Assembly (NCBI GenBank): GCA_011319805.1
Contig: SJRY01000230.1
Coordinates: 1 to 34,326 of the forward strand
Source: Macrocybe gigantea
Taxonomy: Eukaryota; Basidiomycota; Agaricomycetes; Agaricales; Callistosporiaceae
Direction of reading: 5' to 3'
Length of the DNA stretch: 34,326 nt
In this document: in pieces, positions 22,159 to 32,278 of the stretch
Layout of the letters: each line of letters starts with the position of its first letter
Numbering within the stretch: the first letter of the stretch is position 1
Made by a program: the position numbers and the translations under genes
Notes under the pieces: model-generated
The model's input: only the letters and a program-made list of their open reading frames with translations
Told to the model about the DNA's origin: nothing
Databases searched by the model: none

Positions 22159-23269
22159 ATGGGCGTAACGTCCAGCAAGGCTGCTATAAGCTCGAAGAGA
22201 AAGCGAGCGAGTCGTTCGAGTTCGTCTGCTTTGGACGAGTTGAAGCCAGGTAAGCGGTCGATGTGCTGGTTGCGTCGACTTTCTAGTTTCTACGTGGGAG
22301 CGGGCGATGCTTCTTTTTCTCGTTCTGAATGGTTGTTCGGATTTCGTTGTTTTTTTTTTTTTATTCTTTGTGCGAGGATTTGCGCTATACGATGGGAGGT
22401 ATTGTACAAGTGGGTCAAGAGCGCCGACGGGCGGCTCGTGCAGCGCAACATCGTCTACCCGGATGCGACGCACAGCTCAGGTACGACAGATCGTCCCAAA
22501 GACTGGTACAAGATCCTAGGTGAGACTCTATTGCCGTTCTTCACCGAGTTGCATGGTATTGAGTAACGGTGTACCGAACGGCGGCACAGGCGTGAAGCGG
22601 AACTGTTCATGGGAGCAGGCAAAAGAGGCATTTGAGCGTGAAAGACAGAAGTATCTCAAGAACACCGTAGCCCCCGTCGATCGACTCGTCAAGTGTCCAA
22701 TGTCGGCTGAATCGATGTCGTGTTGATCTTTAGACAAGAGGGCAGCCCATTTGAACAAGTTAATATAGCTTTCGCGTTCTCGCAGACGACCGCGAGAGGC
22801 AGGCGCCGAAGGCTCCTCTAAGCAGCGCTATGAATTCTGGAAGCGCCTTCGTACCTTTGTATCATCAAAGAGCCCAAATGGCGTCAAAACGAAACAGCGT
22901 CAAGCGAACAAACCCAGCTTGTCCAAGAAACCAAAGACTCTTGATCTTGGGCGCTTTTTCAAGAAGCGCAGTGCTTCAAGCCCATGGGGCTCTTCTTCCA
23001 AACAGAAGGACGCCGCTCCTGTGGCGAAGAGTTCTACGACACCGACAGCTGCGACGCAGACCACTCGCGCTCGATGGTCGGACAACGAACGAAACTATGA
23101 CCATCTCATTTCGTACACAGATGGCCCGAATCGCATGCGAATATATCATCCTGGTCATCCGACCACCCAGCGAACAGACCGACGAGGTCTAGTAAATTCA
23201 CCAAGAGATACCCGTCTGGTTCCGTATACGATGAGTTGGCGAAAATGCAGAAAGAGCAGGTTATCGTAA
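22159..23269 (+). CDS. Unrecognised basic protein
   Basis: I do not recognise the family. The ATG at 22159 starts MGVTSSKAAISSKRKRASRS, and an open frame runs to 22519 through VLYKWVKSADGRLVQRNIVY and DRPKDWYKILG. Two introns then fit both GT..AG and phase: 22520-22589 and 22693-22785. The last exon (22786-23269) encodes a Lys/Arg/Ser-rich tail with YEFWKRLRTFVSSKSP, KKPKTLDLGRFFKKRSASS and RNYDHLISYTDGPNRMRIYH, and ends at TAA. Read this way it has 315 residues. The segment about 22250-22390 is doubtful: it contains a good donor (GTAAGC at 22250) and a T12 run coding for poly-Phe, so an intron probably lies there, but I could not match phases. Highly basic, with no membrane helix apart from that doubtful stretch. 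A nuclear or nucleic-acid-binding role would be a guess. Confidence 0.6.
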
Positions 23270-23435
23270 GAGGGGTCTTTCTTTGCTTTTCTTGTCGCAC
23301 GTTTCTCTAACCCTGTGCACAACAGTGGGATTAATCATGCCAAAGACACACATAGGCGACGCAATCACTATTGGGTACAAATACATATTGTCGTATCGGG
23401 GGTGACGTTTCGTTAGGAGACAAGGATCGCAACAG

Positions 23436-24734
23436 CTACGCAAACTCTGGCTCGAATATCACTCGTTCCTTCCTAAAACTGTTATATACTTCTTTGACTT
23501 CAGGATGCAGGCGTAGCGGAAAGGTTCCAGCCTCCACCATAAGGAGATTGGCGACATGGCCATTCTTTACCCACGGCTTTGTCGGGAGACGAGATCGAAT
23601 GAGTTCCTGCAAAGCGAAGACCAGATCAAACGTCCAGCCTTGAACGTCCAGCCCGAATTTTATCAGCTTGGGGCACCAGACGGATTCTTTAGCTGTGAGC
23701 AGCTTGAGCAGATACGTGATGTTAATGGGCCCGTCAAGGAACCAAAACTCGAATTCGATCACGTTCGGGATGAGTCTGAAGAGTTCCTCGAGCTTCCTTG
23801 GATGAATCAATGGGACGTCGCGCATTGCTAGATGCCCCAAGCGGCAACCTGAGCGGCGGATGAACGAAGCGATGACACCTGGATCGACGGGTCTGATCGA
23901 CCTGAATTTACCTTGGATGACCACAAGCACCTCGAGGTTCGGCAGTTCCAGATATGGAAGGCGATGAATTTCATTGAGATGAAGGCTCCGCAAGTGCGTG
24001 TGACGAATCTGCGGCGGCATAATTCCCTTCTCGTAGTTGCTCTCAAAGATGCTATAACACAGCTTCGCTGATGTGCAATTGGTCAAGATGGTGTGAACGT
24101 CCGCTCCGTTGTGCTGCTTCACATCTTCGAGCTGAGACCAGGGAAACACAAATTGGGAAGTCCTCGAGTCCGCTCTTGACGCCAGAGCGATTAGGCGGAG
24201 ACGAGGGGCGTCCCCAAAAATGCTGAAGTCTAAATCGGAGGGCGGATTTGATTTGTTGACAAGGAGATGGAACTGTTCGAGAAGGGGCAAGTGGCCCTTT
24301 ATGTCATTCAGCAGACTCACCGCCCACCAAGGCAGGCAGAGATTGAGATATCTCCATCGATGACATTCGGCAACGAGGGGCTTGAGAACAGGTCCCAGGA
24401 TGCGAGGATTTGTGCTGGTGTCGAGAATGGGAAGCATGAAATGAATGTCCAGCGGCAAGTCACCGGAACGTGACAAGGCTGTCGATATTAACGATGGAGG
24501 GTAAAATTGAGCGTTAATCTGGAACTGAGTCCAGAGTTCCGGAGATGAGAGCATGATTTTTCTCCAGCGCTTGCAGACGCGAGAAAAGGACCAAGGTTCA
24601 TACTGCATAGGATCCCCTGTGCGATAGGCAAGGTAAAGGATCACCCCGGGCGGCTCGGAAACGGCTAAGAAAAAAATTCGCCGCCAGAGCTGGTCGGGCA
24701 GCACTCTGGCCGGATGGGCGATGAATACACACAT
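23436..24734 (-). CDS. F-box-like protein
   Basis: An F-box protein, the substrate-choosing part of an SCF ubiquitin ligase. Basidiomycetes carry many such genes. The F-box reads ARVLPDQLWRRIFFLAV, an insert, then FSRVCKRWRKIMLSSPELW, near residues 10-70. The remaining 360 residues are Leu-rich with repeating L..L.L blocks (HLRSLHLNEIHRLPYLELPN, HLAMRDVPLIHP), as in the leucine-rich C-terminal parts of this family. The main exon is uninterrupted from the stop at 23436. The first in-frame ATG is at 24734 (MCVFIAHPARVLPD), giving 432 residues. The frame stays open upstream to about 24880 without an ATG, and these proteins usually have a short coiled coil before the F-box, so a further 5' exon or a frameshift is likely. 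It points away from the plus-strand gene at 25287. Confidence 0.85.
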   Translation of the reverse strand: MCVFIAHPARVLPDQLWRRIFFLAVSEPPGVILYLAYRTGDPMQYEPWSFSRVCKRWRKIMLSSPELWTQFQINAQFYPPSLISTALSRSGDLPLDIHFMLPILDTSTNPRILGPVLKPLVAECHRWRYLNLCLPWWAVSLLNDIKGHLPLLEQFHLLVNKSNPPSDLDFSIFGDAPRLRLIALASRADSRTSQFVFPWSQLEDVKQHNGADVHTILTNCTSAKLCYSIFESNYEKGIMPPQIRHTHLRSLHLNEIHRLPYLELPNLEVLVVIQGKFRSIRPVDPGVIASFIRRSGCRLGHLAMRDVPLIHPRKLEELFRLIPNVIEFEFWFLDGPINITYLLKLLTAKESVWCPKLIKFGLDVQGWTFDLVFALQELIRSRLPTKPWVKNGHVANLLMVEAGTFPLRLHPEVKEVYNSFRKERVIFEPEFA

Positions 24735-24748
24735 CTCAAGCCAATCGG

Positions 24749-25074
24749 TCAATTTGCGAATCGCCCGATCACAACCTTCTGGGGGCTGTGACCGTGCTTG
24801 TTTTTTGAATGTATCCGCAGCTCTCTGTGCATGTCGGTGATCAGGTGATAGAGGTCCTTGAGTTGATTGCGCCTAGCGTGTTCATTGGAGATGTACAGCT
24901 CGCGAAGCGGCTCAAATCGCGGGCGATAGTGAGCTATAGCTTCGCCACAGGCTGGAACTTCTTTTTGGATTTCTTCTTGGCTTCCGTCTTGGGCTCCGGG
25001 TTCGAATGCCCTTTGCCTGAATATCTGGGCTCTTTCTTGTGGCGAGAAGCGCTGGACTCTGGCGTCGTCGACAT
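24749..25074 (-). pseudogene. Possible 5' exon or small broken gene before F-box gene
   Basis: From the ATG at 25074 a frame reads MSTTPESSASRHKKEPRYSG and on through a Lys-rich KKKSKKKFQPVA to a TAG near 24940. One frame over, coding-like sequence continues: AHYRPRFEPLRELYISNEHA, then a helical, charged YHLITDMHRELR, ending at TGA in 24749-24751. A single missing base near 24945 would join them. It could be the coiled-coil N-terminus of the F-box protein just downstream, or a separate small protein. No domain recognised. Confidence 0.3.
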
Positions 25075-25286
25075 GGCGTTCTGTCGTGAGAGAGCGTCTG
25101 TACACTCCAAGTGGCGTTCCTCGCTTGTTATGCATCGTGGCCACCATGAGGCAGAACTTGTCAGTTCGGCGGGTCTTGTTTGTTCTCATCTCTATTCTGA
25201 TCTGCATCGCGACTCACGCGTTTTCACCACAAGGAATTTCCTATATTAATCGTTTCTGCTTGCACAGGACGCCCTCAAGTTCATCA

Positions 25287-27163
25287 ATGCCATCCCACGA
25301 CTCCCTTTCAGCGCTCTTTCGACCTTCGCAGCGGAGGCAAATGCCTACCGCCAAAAAATTCGTCGATATTTTATTTCCGTCTTTGCCTAAGCCGATAGAA
25401 ACATATGACAGGCAAATTCGAGAACTGCTGCCTTTCGGACTCTTTCGAACACGTTTTGTTGACGTTAAAGTCCAAAGAGTTTTGCTGCTCAAGGACAGCA
25501 ATGCCAGTCAGCACGAGAGCGTCGTGATGGAATGTATTGATGAAGAGAGAGGTCTTCAAGCTGAGCGAACGCCTGGTATACGGACGGACGAGAGAACGAC
25601 AAAATTCTTGAAGTTTATCGTAAGCGAATACCTTCGTCAACCGTCGATCTGATTATTGATAACGTTTTTTCTAAAGCCACCAACTTTCTCGAAGCCGTCG
25701 GAGAAGCAAGAGTCATCTAAAAATACTCTATCAGATAAGACCGCAGAGGCATCAAATGACTCTGGCTTGCATGCAGGCGAGCTGAAAGGCACTTCAGGCG
25801 CCGTTCCATCTCCTGAGTCTCCCGACCCCCTTGCCTTTGCAGCTGGAGAGTCGCCTTCGTTTTCCGACCCTCTTCTTCCCCAGATTATTTGTCTCCCTCC
25901 CAGCCATCTTCTCCGATTCATTCCTTACAGCGGCCCGATGTCCTCAGATTCTTCTCGCACTAACAGACACGACAAGTTTTTGAGCTTGCATAGAGCTAAG
26001 CAATTTCTTTTCAGACTCCTATCTGCATCGTTGAGCTCAAGCAGCTTATTGGAGCGATCTGCCTCTGACATCGGAGGGTCTGGCTCCAGTGAGGACCTAT
26101 CAGACGTGAGTGTGTCCATGTTGAGCGGGTACGCAGCCTCTGCGGAGTATGTAGATCCTTCGTCGTCTGTGTGGATGGAAGACATCAGCGATGCACCAAA
26201 ACCCCTCGCTTCCGATGCCTCCGATGCTCCAGACAGACCGCCTATCCCTGAATTGCCCCAACCAGATCCTGAGGGCGTGACAAAGGCTGTCTCGGTGTCG
26301 TCAGCGGGATCTGGCTCCTCGTCGTCCAGCTCGAAGAAATCGGTGAAGGCGATAGTGCGCAAAGCCGCAAAGGTGTTTAAATCGGGCTTCATGATGACCG
26401 GTATGGTGTCTCTTAGTTCTGTAGTCGAAACGCCCGCCTCGAATCGGATCGTCGCATATATTCCTACAAAAGACAACACCACGCTAAAAGACTGCACGGT
26501 CAGAGTTATGACCTTCGAGGAGGGGCACTACCCTCCCCTCTGGAAGGTCATGATAGGGTGTTTGACCGCGCATCAGTTCGATGAGAGGTACAAATTGCTG
26601 CTTCATCAGTGTTACCGGTACGCCGGAACCATCTTCTTCCTCCTGGAATGCATGACGGGCGAGGGCCACTACGACATCGCCGATGGACCAATCAGTCCCG
26701 AAAACGACAATTTTTCACTCAGGCCTAAGAAGGAAAAGAACTCAAAAAGTCATCGCCGGGCAGGAAATTGGAAATGGGGCCTTCCTGTGCATAATCATCG
26801 AAACTCCGAAACCGCCGCCTTGATGGAATTGTTCGCGAAGCTCGTCGAAGAGTTTGAGAACGAGGTATGATTTAATCTTGCTTGGCATTTGTTTTGAAGA
26901 ACGGAGTTCTTCGCTCTCTTTAGATCATGAAAGCTGAAGAAATGGAGCGATTGTTGGCGGAAGCTCAGAAGCAAGCTGCACGGGATGAAATCCTCGCGGA
27001 AATTGCTCAGGAGCTGGCGAGGGCGGAGGAAATACGCCGTGAGCTGGAGCGCAAAGCTGAAGAAGAAAGTCAACGAGCCGAGGCAGCGCGCGACGAGCGG
27101 AAGAGGAGCGTCATAGAGTTGCAGAAGAGCGCAGACGAGCCGAAGAGAGGGAACGGCAGTTAG
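25287..27163 (+). pseudogene. Ser-rich/coiled-coil protein with broken tail, unrecognised
   Basis: Family not recognised. Exon 1 (25287-25619, ATG at 25287) reads MPSHDSLSALFRPSQRRQ, VDVKVQRVLLLKDSN and HESVVMECIDEERG. A 57-bp intron (25620-25676) leads in phase to a long exon (25677-26864). This holds a Ser/Pro/Asp-rich disordered stretch of about 200 residues with a run of serines (near 26305-26335), then a more folded part: SNRIVAYIPTKDNTTLKDC, HYPPLWKVMIGCLTAHQFDE and YKLLLHQCYRYAGTIFFLLE. A second intron (26865-26923) leads to a Glu/Arg/Ala coiled coil (MERLLAEAQKQAARDEI). The frame ends at TAG in 27161-27163, but one frame over the same coiled coil continues from about 27100 (RRAEEERHRVAEERRRAEER) through one in-frame TAG near 27234 to a stop at 27463. 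So the tail has lost its frame by about one base. The 5' half is clean. Divergent from the F-box gene. Confidence 0.6.
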
Positions 27164-27465
27164 AGGAAGAACGCCGACGCACTGAGGAGCGAGGATATGA
27201 AGCGGAGGCTGAACGTCGCAAAGCTCAGGAGTAGCAACGGCGAGCTGAAGAAGAACATCGACGAGTAGTAGAAGAACGTCGCCAGGCTGAGGAGCGAGCG
27301 GGCAGGCGGTCAGTTAGTCCGGAACCAACGTCAAGCCCTCGAAAGGTACATTATCCAGGCATACCACAGCCAACCTTGAGGCCGAGTCGCCATAGTCAAC
27401 CGCTTCAGCCCCATACCCACCCCTCTCTTTTCTCTTTTCCGCTCTCCTTGCTCACATCCCATTGA
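27164..27465 (+). pseudogene. Out-of-frame continuation of the coiled-coil tail
   Basis: Reads as Arg/Glu-rich heptad-like sequence (EEERRRTEERGYEAEAERRK, then QRRAEEEHRRVVEERRQAEE) one frame away from the upstream exon. It carries one internal TAG near 27234, then a Ser/Pro/His-rich end and a stop at 27463. Composition is clearly that of the adjacent coiled coil, so this is ancestral coding sequence. Confidence 0.6.
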
Positions 27466-30400
27466 ATTTCCTAGCATGTAGCACGCTGGCATGTGCATGT
27501 GCTGACAGCGACCCCGATCTCTACTTTGATCATCGCCTTCACCTCTTACATTACCCGTTAAAAAAACCATTCTTATCAGCATTTTTATTCAATCATGTAA
27601 AACTATATTTCAAGTTTGAAACTTTCAACCCCCACATGCTCACAAGTAATCGCCACCCTTTTTGGCCACGGCCCTCTTGTTTAAGCTGCACGCGCCTACA
27701 TTTGTTCCAATAGATAGCAATTGCATTGGCTTCGGCATTTCGAAATCCTATCTGGTAAGGGCTTCTTTGCGATCTGCCTAAATTGCATCACCTTTGCGGC
27801 AAAATAAAGTTTGGGTGGTGTGGGTGACGACCAGTGCCAATAGTCTTCGACGATAATGCTGCCTCAACATAGCCTCGCTATGCCCCTGCTTCGATTACGG
27901 ATGGGGCTCCATGCCCTCATTGTGATACATGTGTCGAAAAAAAAAACCCGAGTCAGAATGTGAGCAACGATGTTGAATAGAACCATGCCGATGATCCTCG
28001 CAATGCCACGGAAACCATTCTCTGGATGCAAGAAAAATAAAAAGGCCCCGGGTCGAGACCTAGCGTGTTACGCCACATTCACATCTGCTCTACGTCAGTG
28101 TTATAAAAGGTCTAAAAAGAGGCAAAACTGTACCTCATGTGAATGACCCTCGTTGCTCTTGCTATTTCGTGAGCTTTGGCAGTCTCGAGATTCATTGGGG
28201 AGCATCTGCTCATATCGTTCCGGAACTTTTAGGGCTAGCCCTCGTTACCATTTCGCAGAGCAATGCCTAGGATATCCATTGAAAGGCGGAGATTCTGCAA
28301 CGTGTTTAATCATTAACGAAGTTGTGTCGGGTGACTGGTTCAGCATGCGGTGTGGGCGCTGCGCGAGGAAGTCTGGAATGTCGATCGGATCACACAGATT
28401 TGAAGCACCCTAGTTCTGCATGCTATGCAGTACAAAAAATTTCAAGGCCGCTGTGGTCGGTTATCCATTCTGATGGACAGTGATAGTCTCGCTGACTTAG
28501 CACTACATTTCGGGTTATATGACGATGAATGTTATTCGGAGAGCTCACTAAGCGTCATTCAATCAGCTTCGGGGACTGGGCCTGATCCGGGTTAGGTCAC
28601 GAGGACTTTCACAAGCTCATAGATTAAGCACAACTGCCGCGCTGTGTGCGCACATGAGAAGATATATTTGCGAAAACGAGGACAAGGAAACTCACATGAG
28701 CATAGAGGCACCTCTTAGGTTAGGCGTCCATCTAGCGTTGCTCTCCATATCCTGATGTCTTAGCCAGAGCATATGTTGACGATAACATTACGACAAATTA
28801 GTTGTGACACAGAGGATGCCGAGAAAGGAAAACAGCTTTCCATAAATATCCTTCAATGAGGTTTATGCAATAATGATACATGGACGAGGACGCACCATTG
28901 AACAGTCAATGTGTGGGTACATCCATTACCTGTAATTCGTCAACACATGACTTCGTTTGAAGGGTTGAGCCAGGGACTCAAGGTGGTAGCTTTGATAGGT
29001 CATTGGACTCGGTAATTCTTGACACTGTCAACGGTTGTAAGAGCAGAATGCGAACGGTCCAATGTGCGCGTCGAACAATACATAGCAGATGCGATATCTT
29101 AGAGATAAAGCAGCAATCTTTCAATGTTTCGCCAAATGCCCCGGTGGGGATGTTTATCGGTCAAAACCTGAGCTCCATGGAGCGGCAGTAGAAGTAGATC
29201 TTGTGTACTCACATGTTGGGATACTCCACCGAACGTTGTTCATATTATTAGATCATCAACCCGTTGCGCCCTAGTGATCGCGCAGACGGTGGCACGAAAC
29301 AGGTGGTCGGCGGGAATAGTCGCATCGAACAGAATAGACAGAGGTGACCGGTGTCATTGTGTCCATCTGCGTTTATCCATACACAGAGAGGGGACAAACG
29401 CGCCTGTTGAGGCATCGAGCGAAGATGAATTACGTCGCGACACCAAAGGAGGTTGAACCTGTTGCTCACAGTAAAATTAGCAACAGATTGATGGGCGACT
29501 TATATGGGAAAAAGGATAGGAGTCAGCATCATCCAGTTCGGCGCTACGGGAAAACAGTGACCTCTCCTTGTGACCCGTTGGCTCCTAGGCCCCTATATTT
29601 CGGGACGGATTGCGGATAGCGCATCAGGCGCATCATGACCTCCCATGGCAACAATTCAGTTGCAGGACCGAAGACAGAAGTACGGCGGTGGGGTCGACTC
29701 TAGGAGAAAGAATGCCTGTGAATGACCCCAGTCGTTCAAGTCAAGAGACCAGCACTTCGCGTTGCATCGCATTTGAAATGCCTTTGTGGAACACAGCGGA
29801 ATCTGTCAACTCTGTTTCTGCCGTACGTGATCAGAGACGATGTACGCGTACCAGGCACGTCCACGTCTCGAATTGGCGTGGGTCGAGCCGCGCCAGCAAT
29901 TTCTTACGAACGCCACAAGACGGGAGCGAGGACGTACACGTAAAACAATCGAAAACGCTGACATTGTGTCCTATGCCCAATTCCAATGAGCCTAATATGC
30001 ATTGCAGTATGATTTCTGCAACATGTACGCGGTGTCTGCGTAAAAGAGATAGAGACAGGGTAACAGTAACGAGGCAACGACAATTGGTGTTGTACAATGA
30101 GCGTGCCATTTCGACAACGGGGGCCACGTCAATTGATCTATAGACAACCCGTCAACCAAAGGCATATCGTATGCCGTGAACGCTGACAAGAACTTACAAG
30201 CTTCAGGTATATTGGCCGAATTCTCAAGAAGATTGAATATCAGATCCTGCGCCTGATTCATGACTGGCTGATCCCACTAAGAGTCCGTCCACTATCCGAG
30301 ACCGGGTAAAGCCCGAAAAAATGAAGATAAGAGTAAGTGTACCACGACCGTTTATTGTCAGACAAGACACAGAGAACCCAATCGCCTTAGGCAACGAGAA

Positions 30401-31035
30401 ACGTGTATAAAAATTCTATTCGGTAAAAAGATCGGATCAGATAAGGTTGTCACGGTCCTGATCGACGGCGGATACGTACACGTCGATCCCAGAACAGGGA
30501 TATCGACGTTCGACCAGATATGAACGGCAATCGCAACATGTGCAGTCGCTCAACGACGTCGATCTGTTCCTTCACGCCTACGACTGAGGTGGGCAAATGG
30601 TCGGCACCGAATCTCGAACGGAGCGCGGAGACAAAAGGCTTCAAATGTCGACCTTGCGCAGTTACACAATACCAGATCGCTATAGATAACCGATGGTATA
30701 GTGGATGTAGGGTGCGGCGCAACACCGAGATGAATCCAACGTTGCTGCGGATCACCAAACGCGCTGGCTTTGTCTGCGTGCGTGGGCCGGTTAATGTCAT
30801 AGCGCGAGGGGAAGAGATTCGGGGGAATGTTACTGGGGCATTCTATCAAGTTGCATTGGGCTCCACGCCAGGCGACGGGCAACTCTTGACGTCGAAGCCA
30901 TAATCCAAGTGTTTTATGGACCTTCGCTCACATAGGTCACGAACCTTTTGTTTACGCTTTGAGCTCTTCAGAATGCATTGATGCGAGTCCTGCGAACGTC
31001 TGAAGCTTCGAAAATCCCAACGGCTCGTCGACCGC
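27466..31035. other. 3.5 kb with no recognised gene
   Basis: No protein family recognised on either strand. The longest frame (plus, 29610-30143, 177 codons, non-ATG start) has no domain. The minus strand near 30261-29992 holds a hydrophobic segment (TPIVVASLLLPCLYLFYAD) that might be an eroded membrane protein. I see no terminal repeats, target-site duplication or reverse-transcriptase or transposase motif, so I cannot call a mobile element. Stop codons are frequent in all frames. Confidence 0.4.
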
Positions 31036-31227
31036 CTATACATAGAACGGCTGAAAGCCTGAACTTGAGTCTGGAGCAAACGATCCTAGAATTATTATAT
31101 AGAGATAACTGGAAATTGTGCAGCACGGACCTGACACCAACTCCGTAGCAACCGTCCTTTCCTCCCGTTGCTCAAAATCGTCGGTTCCAGCGGTCAGAAA
31201 GCTCCGTTCGTCGGAACCTTTGGACGA
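31036..31227 (-). other. Possible small coding remnant
   Basis: The minus strand from an ATG at about 31227 reads MAIPSSKGSDERSFLTAGTD and DFEQREERTVATEL, then meets a possible donor near 31131 and acceptor near 31085, followed by LLQTQVQAFSRSMYRRSTS in another frame. The hydrophilic, low-redundancy composition looks coding, but no family is recognised and the exon model is weak. Confidence 0.25.
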
Positions 31228-31444
31228 AGGGATGGCCATAAAGAGTAGCGGTGTCGTCGTCCGACCAAAGAGCCTGGGGGGCTTGTTGGCTTGAGGAATT
31301 TCAGGGCGTTTGAGGAGGCACAGGAAGAGAGGATACAAAAAGACCTGAATTTCGAGGCAAAAAGAGGAAATACATGGATTCAAGCCATACAAAATGATAC
31401 AGAGGAGGGACACAAAACGAAGGTGAAAAAAATGAACTGGCGAT

Positions 31445-32018
31445 TCAGTTTTGTTTGTTGACCAGAAAATGCACTCCGCGAGGGCTCAGTTTTTCAAACG
31501 CCGTCTTGATGTGGCCCGCTTGGATTTCTTCCTTTTTCTTTTCGCCAAACACAATTCTCGTCCGTTGCTCGTCCTGCTGGCTCTTGCGTTCCTATGTTCT
31601 TGCTCTCTCAGTCTTGCTATTTCTGCGACCACGTCTTCCGCATCTGAAGAGCGATCACGCAGCACCAAGACAAGCCCTCGAAAAAGGTCTGGACATCGAC
31701 GCTCTGAAATCCTTTTGGCGCACTCGCATTACCGGTCGATCCGTAAGGTTTCTGGCTCGGGGGGAAGGCGGCTAGTTTCACGACCAATGAAGGGCCAATT
31801 CCAGAAGGAAACGGGCTAGCTTGACCCCATTTCCAGGTACAACTTTCCTTTCGTCGTTTCTCCGTAGCTCGACGGCGTAGCACTCGTGTGTGACGAGTCC
31901 AAGAGCACACCGAGCCGCTCAGAACGCAAGCTCGAATCATACGAAGTCGTTTAATTGTGGATGGGCCGCAGCTCTCGCAAATCCCTTGGTGGCAGTCTCC
32001 CGCGATGTCTGCGACCAT
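31445..32018 (-). pseudogene. Decayed unrecognised gene, 3' part
   Basis: The last 40 residues look like real coding sequence: RIVFGEKKKEEIQAGHIKTA then FEKLSPRGVHFLVNKQN and TGA at 31445-31447. Immediately upstream the same frame reads SQQDEQRT, while one frame over reads DAEDVVAEIARLREQEH, a helical charged segment that would continue it. Further upstream (31840-31680) come KLAAFPPSQKPYGSTGNASA and PKGFQSVDVQTFFEGL. The pieces lie in at least two frames without splice sites that reconcile them, so the gene is likely broken. No family recognised. Confidence 0.45.
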
Positions 32019-32143
32019 GCACGGACTAAGAGGTGAGTTCCAGCGTCGCAGTTATGTCTTCTACATTCTTTGCCATCTTGTGGCATTTCAGCCACTTTCT
32101 TGATGTCAATCCATGGCATCTTGATGTTTAGCCCTCGAGATCA

Positions 32144-32278
32144 TCACACCAAAGTGTCTTGCGGCGAGCAGGATCTTGAGGTCTCGAAATTCTTGATTTC
32201 GGACTGCTTCATGGCACACATGTCTTCTGTCTTGCAGCTGTTCTCAGTCTTGAGGCAGACGGCATATTGTTGGGGGGA
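32144..32278 (-). other. Cysteine-rich coding fragment
   Basis: The minus strand reads, from an ATG just after a possible intron acceptor (CAACAG), ISPQQYAVCLKTENSCKTED, then CAMKQSEIKNFETSRSC, and stops at 32144. Cysteines are spaced C-x6-C-x5-C-x16-C. The residue mix (Lys/Glu/Thr with regular Cys) looks coding and loosely recalls small twin-cysteine mitochondrial proteins, but the twin CX9C spacing is absent, so I make no family call. It could be an upstream exon of the broken gene at 31445-32018. Confidence 0.25.

Noticed and set aside
24809..25249. 146-codon plus-strand frame opposite the region before the F-box gene
   Set aside because: It lies antisense to better coding signal, has no family resemblance, and its hydrophobic content follows from the opposite-strand Lys/Glu codons.
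25925..26497. 190-codon minus-strand frame
   Set aside because: Shadow of the Ser/Asp-rich exon on the plus strand; the plus-strand frame is longer and joined by phased introns.
29610..30143. 177-codon plus-strand frame in the gene-free block
   Set aside because: Starts without ATG, has mixed composition and no motif or phased intron.
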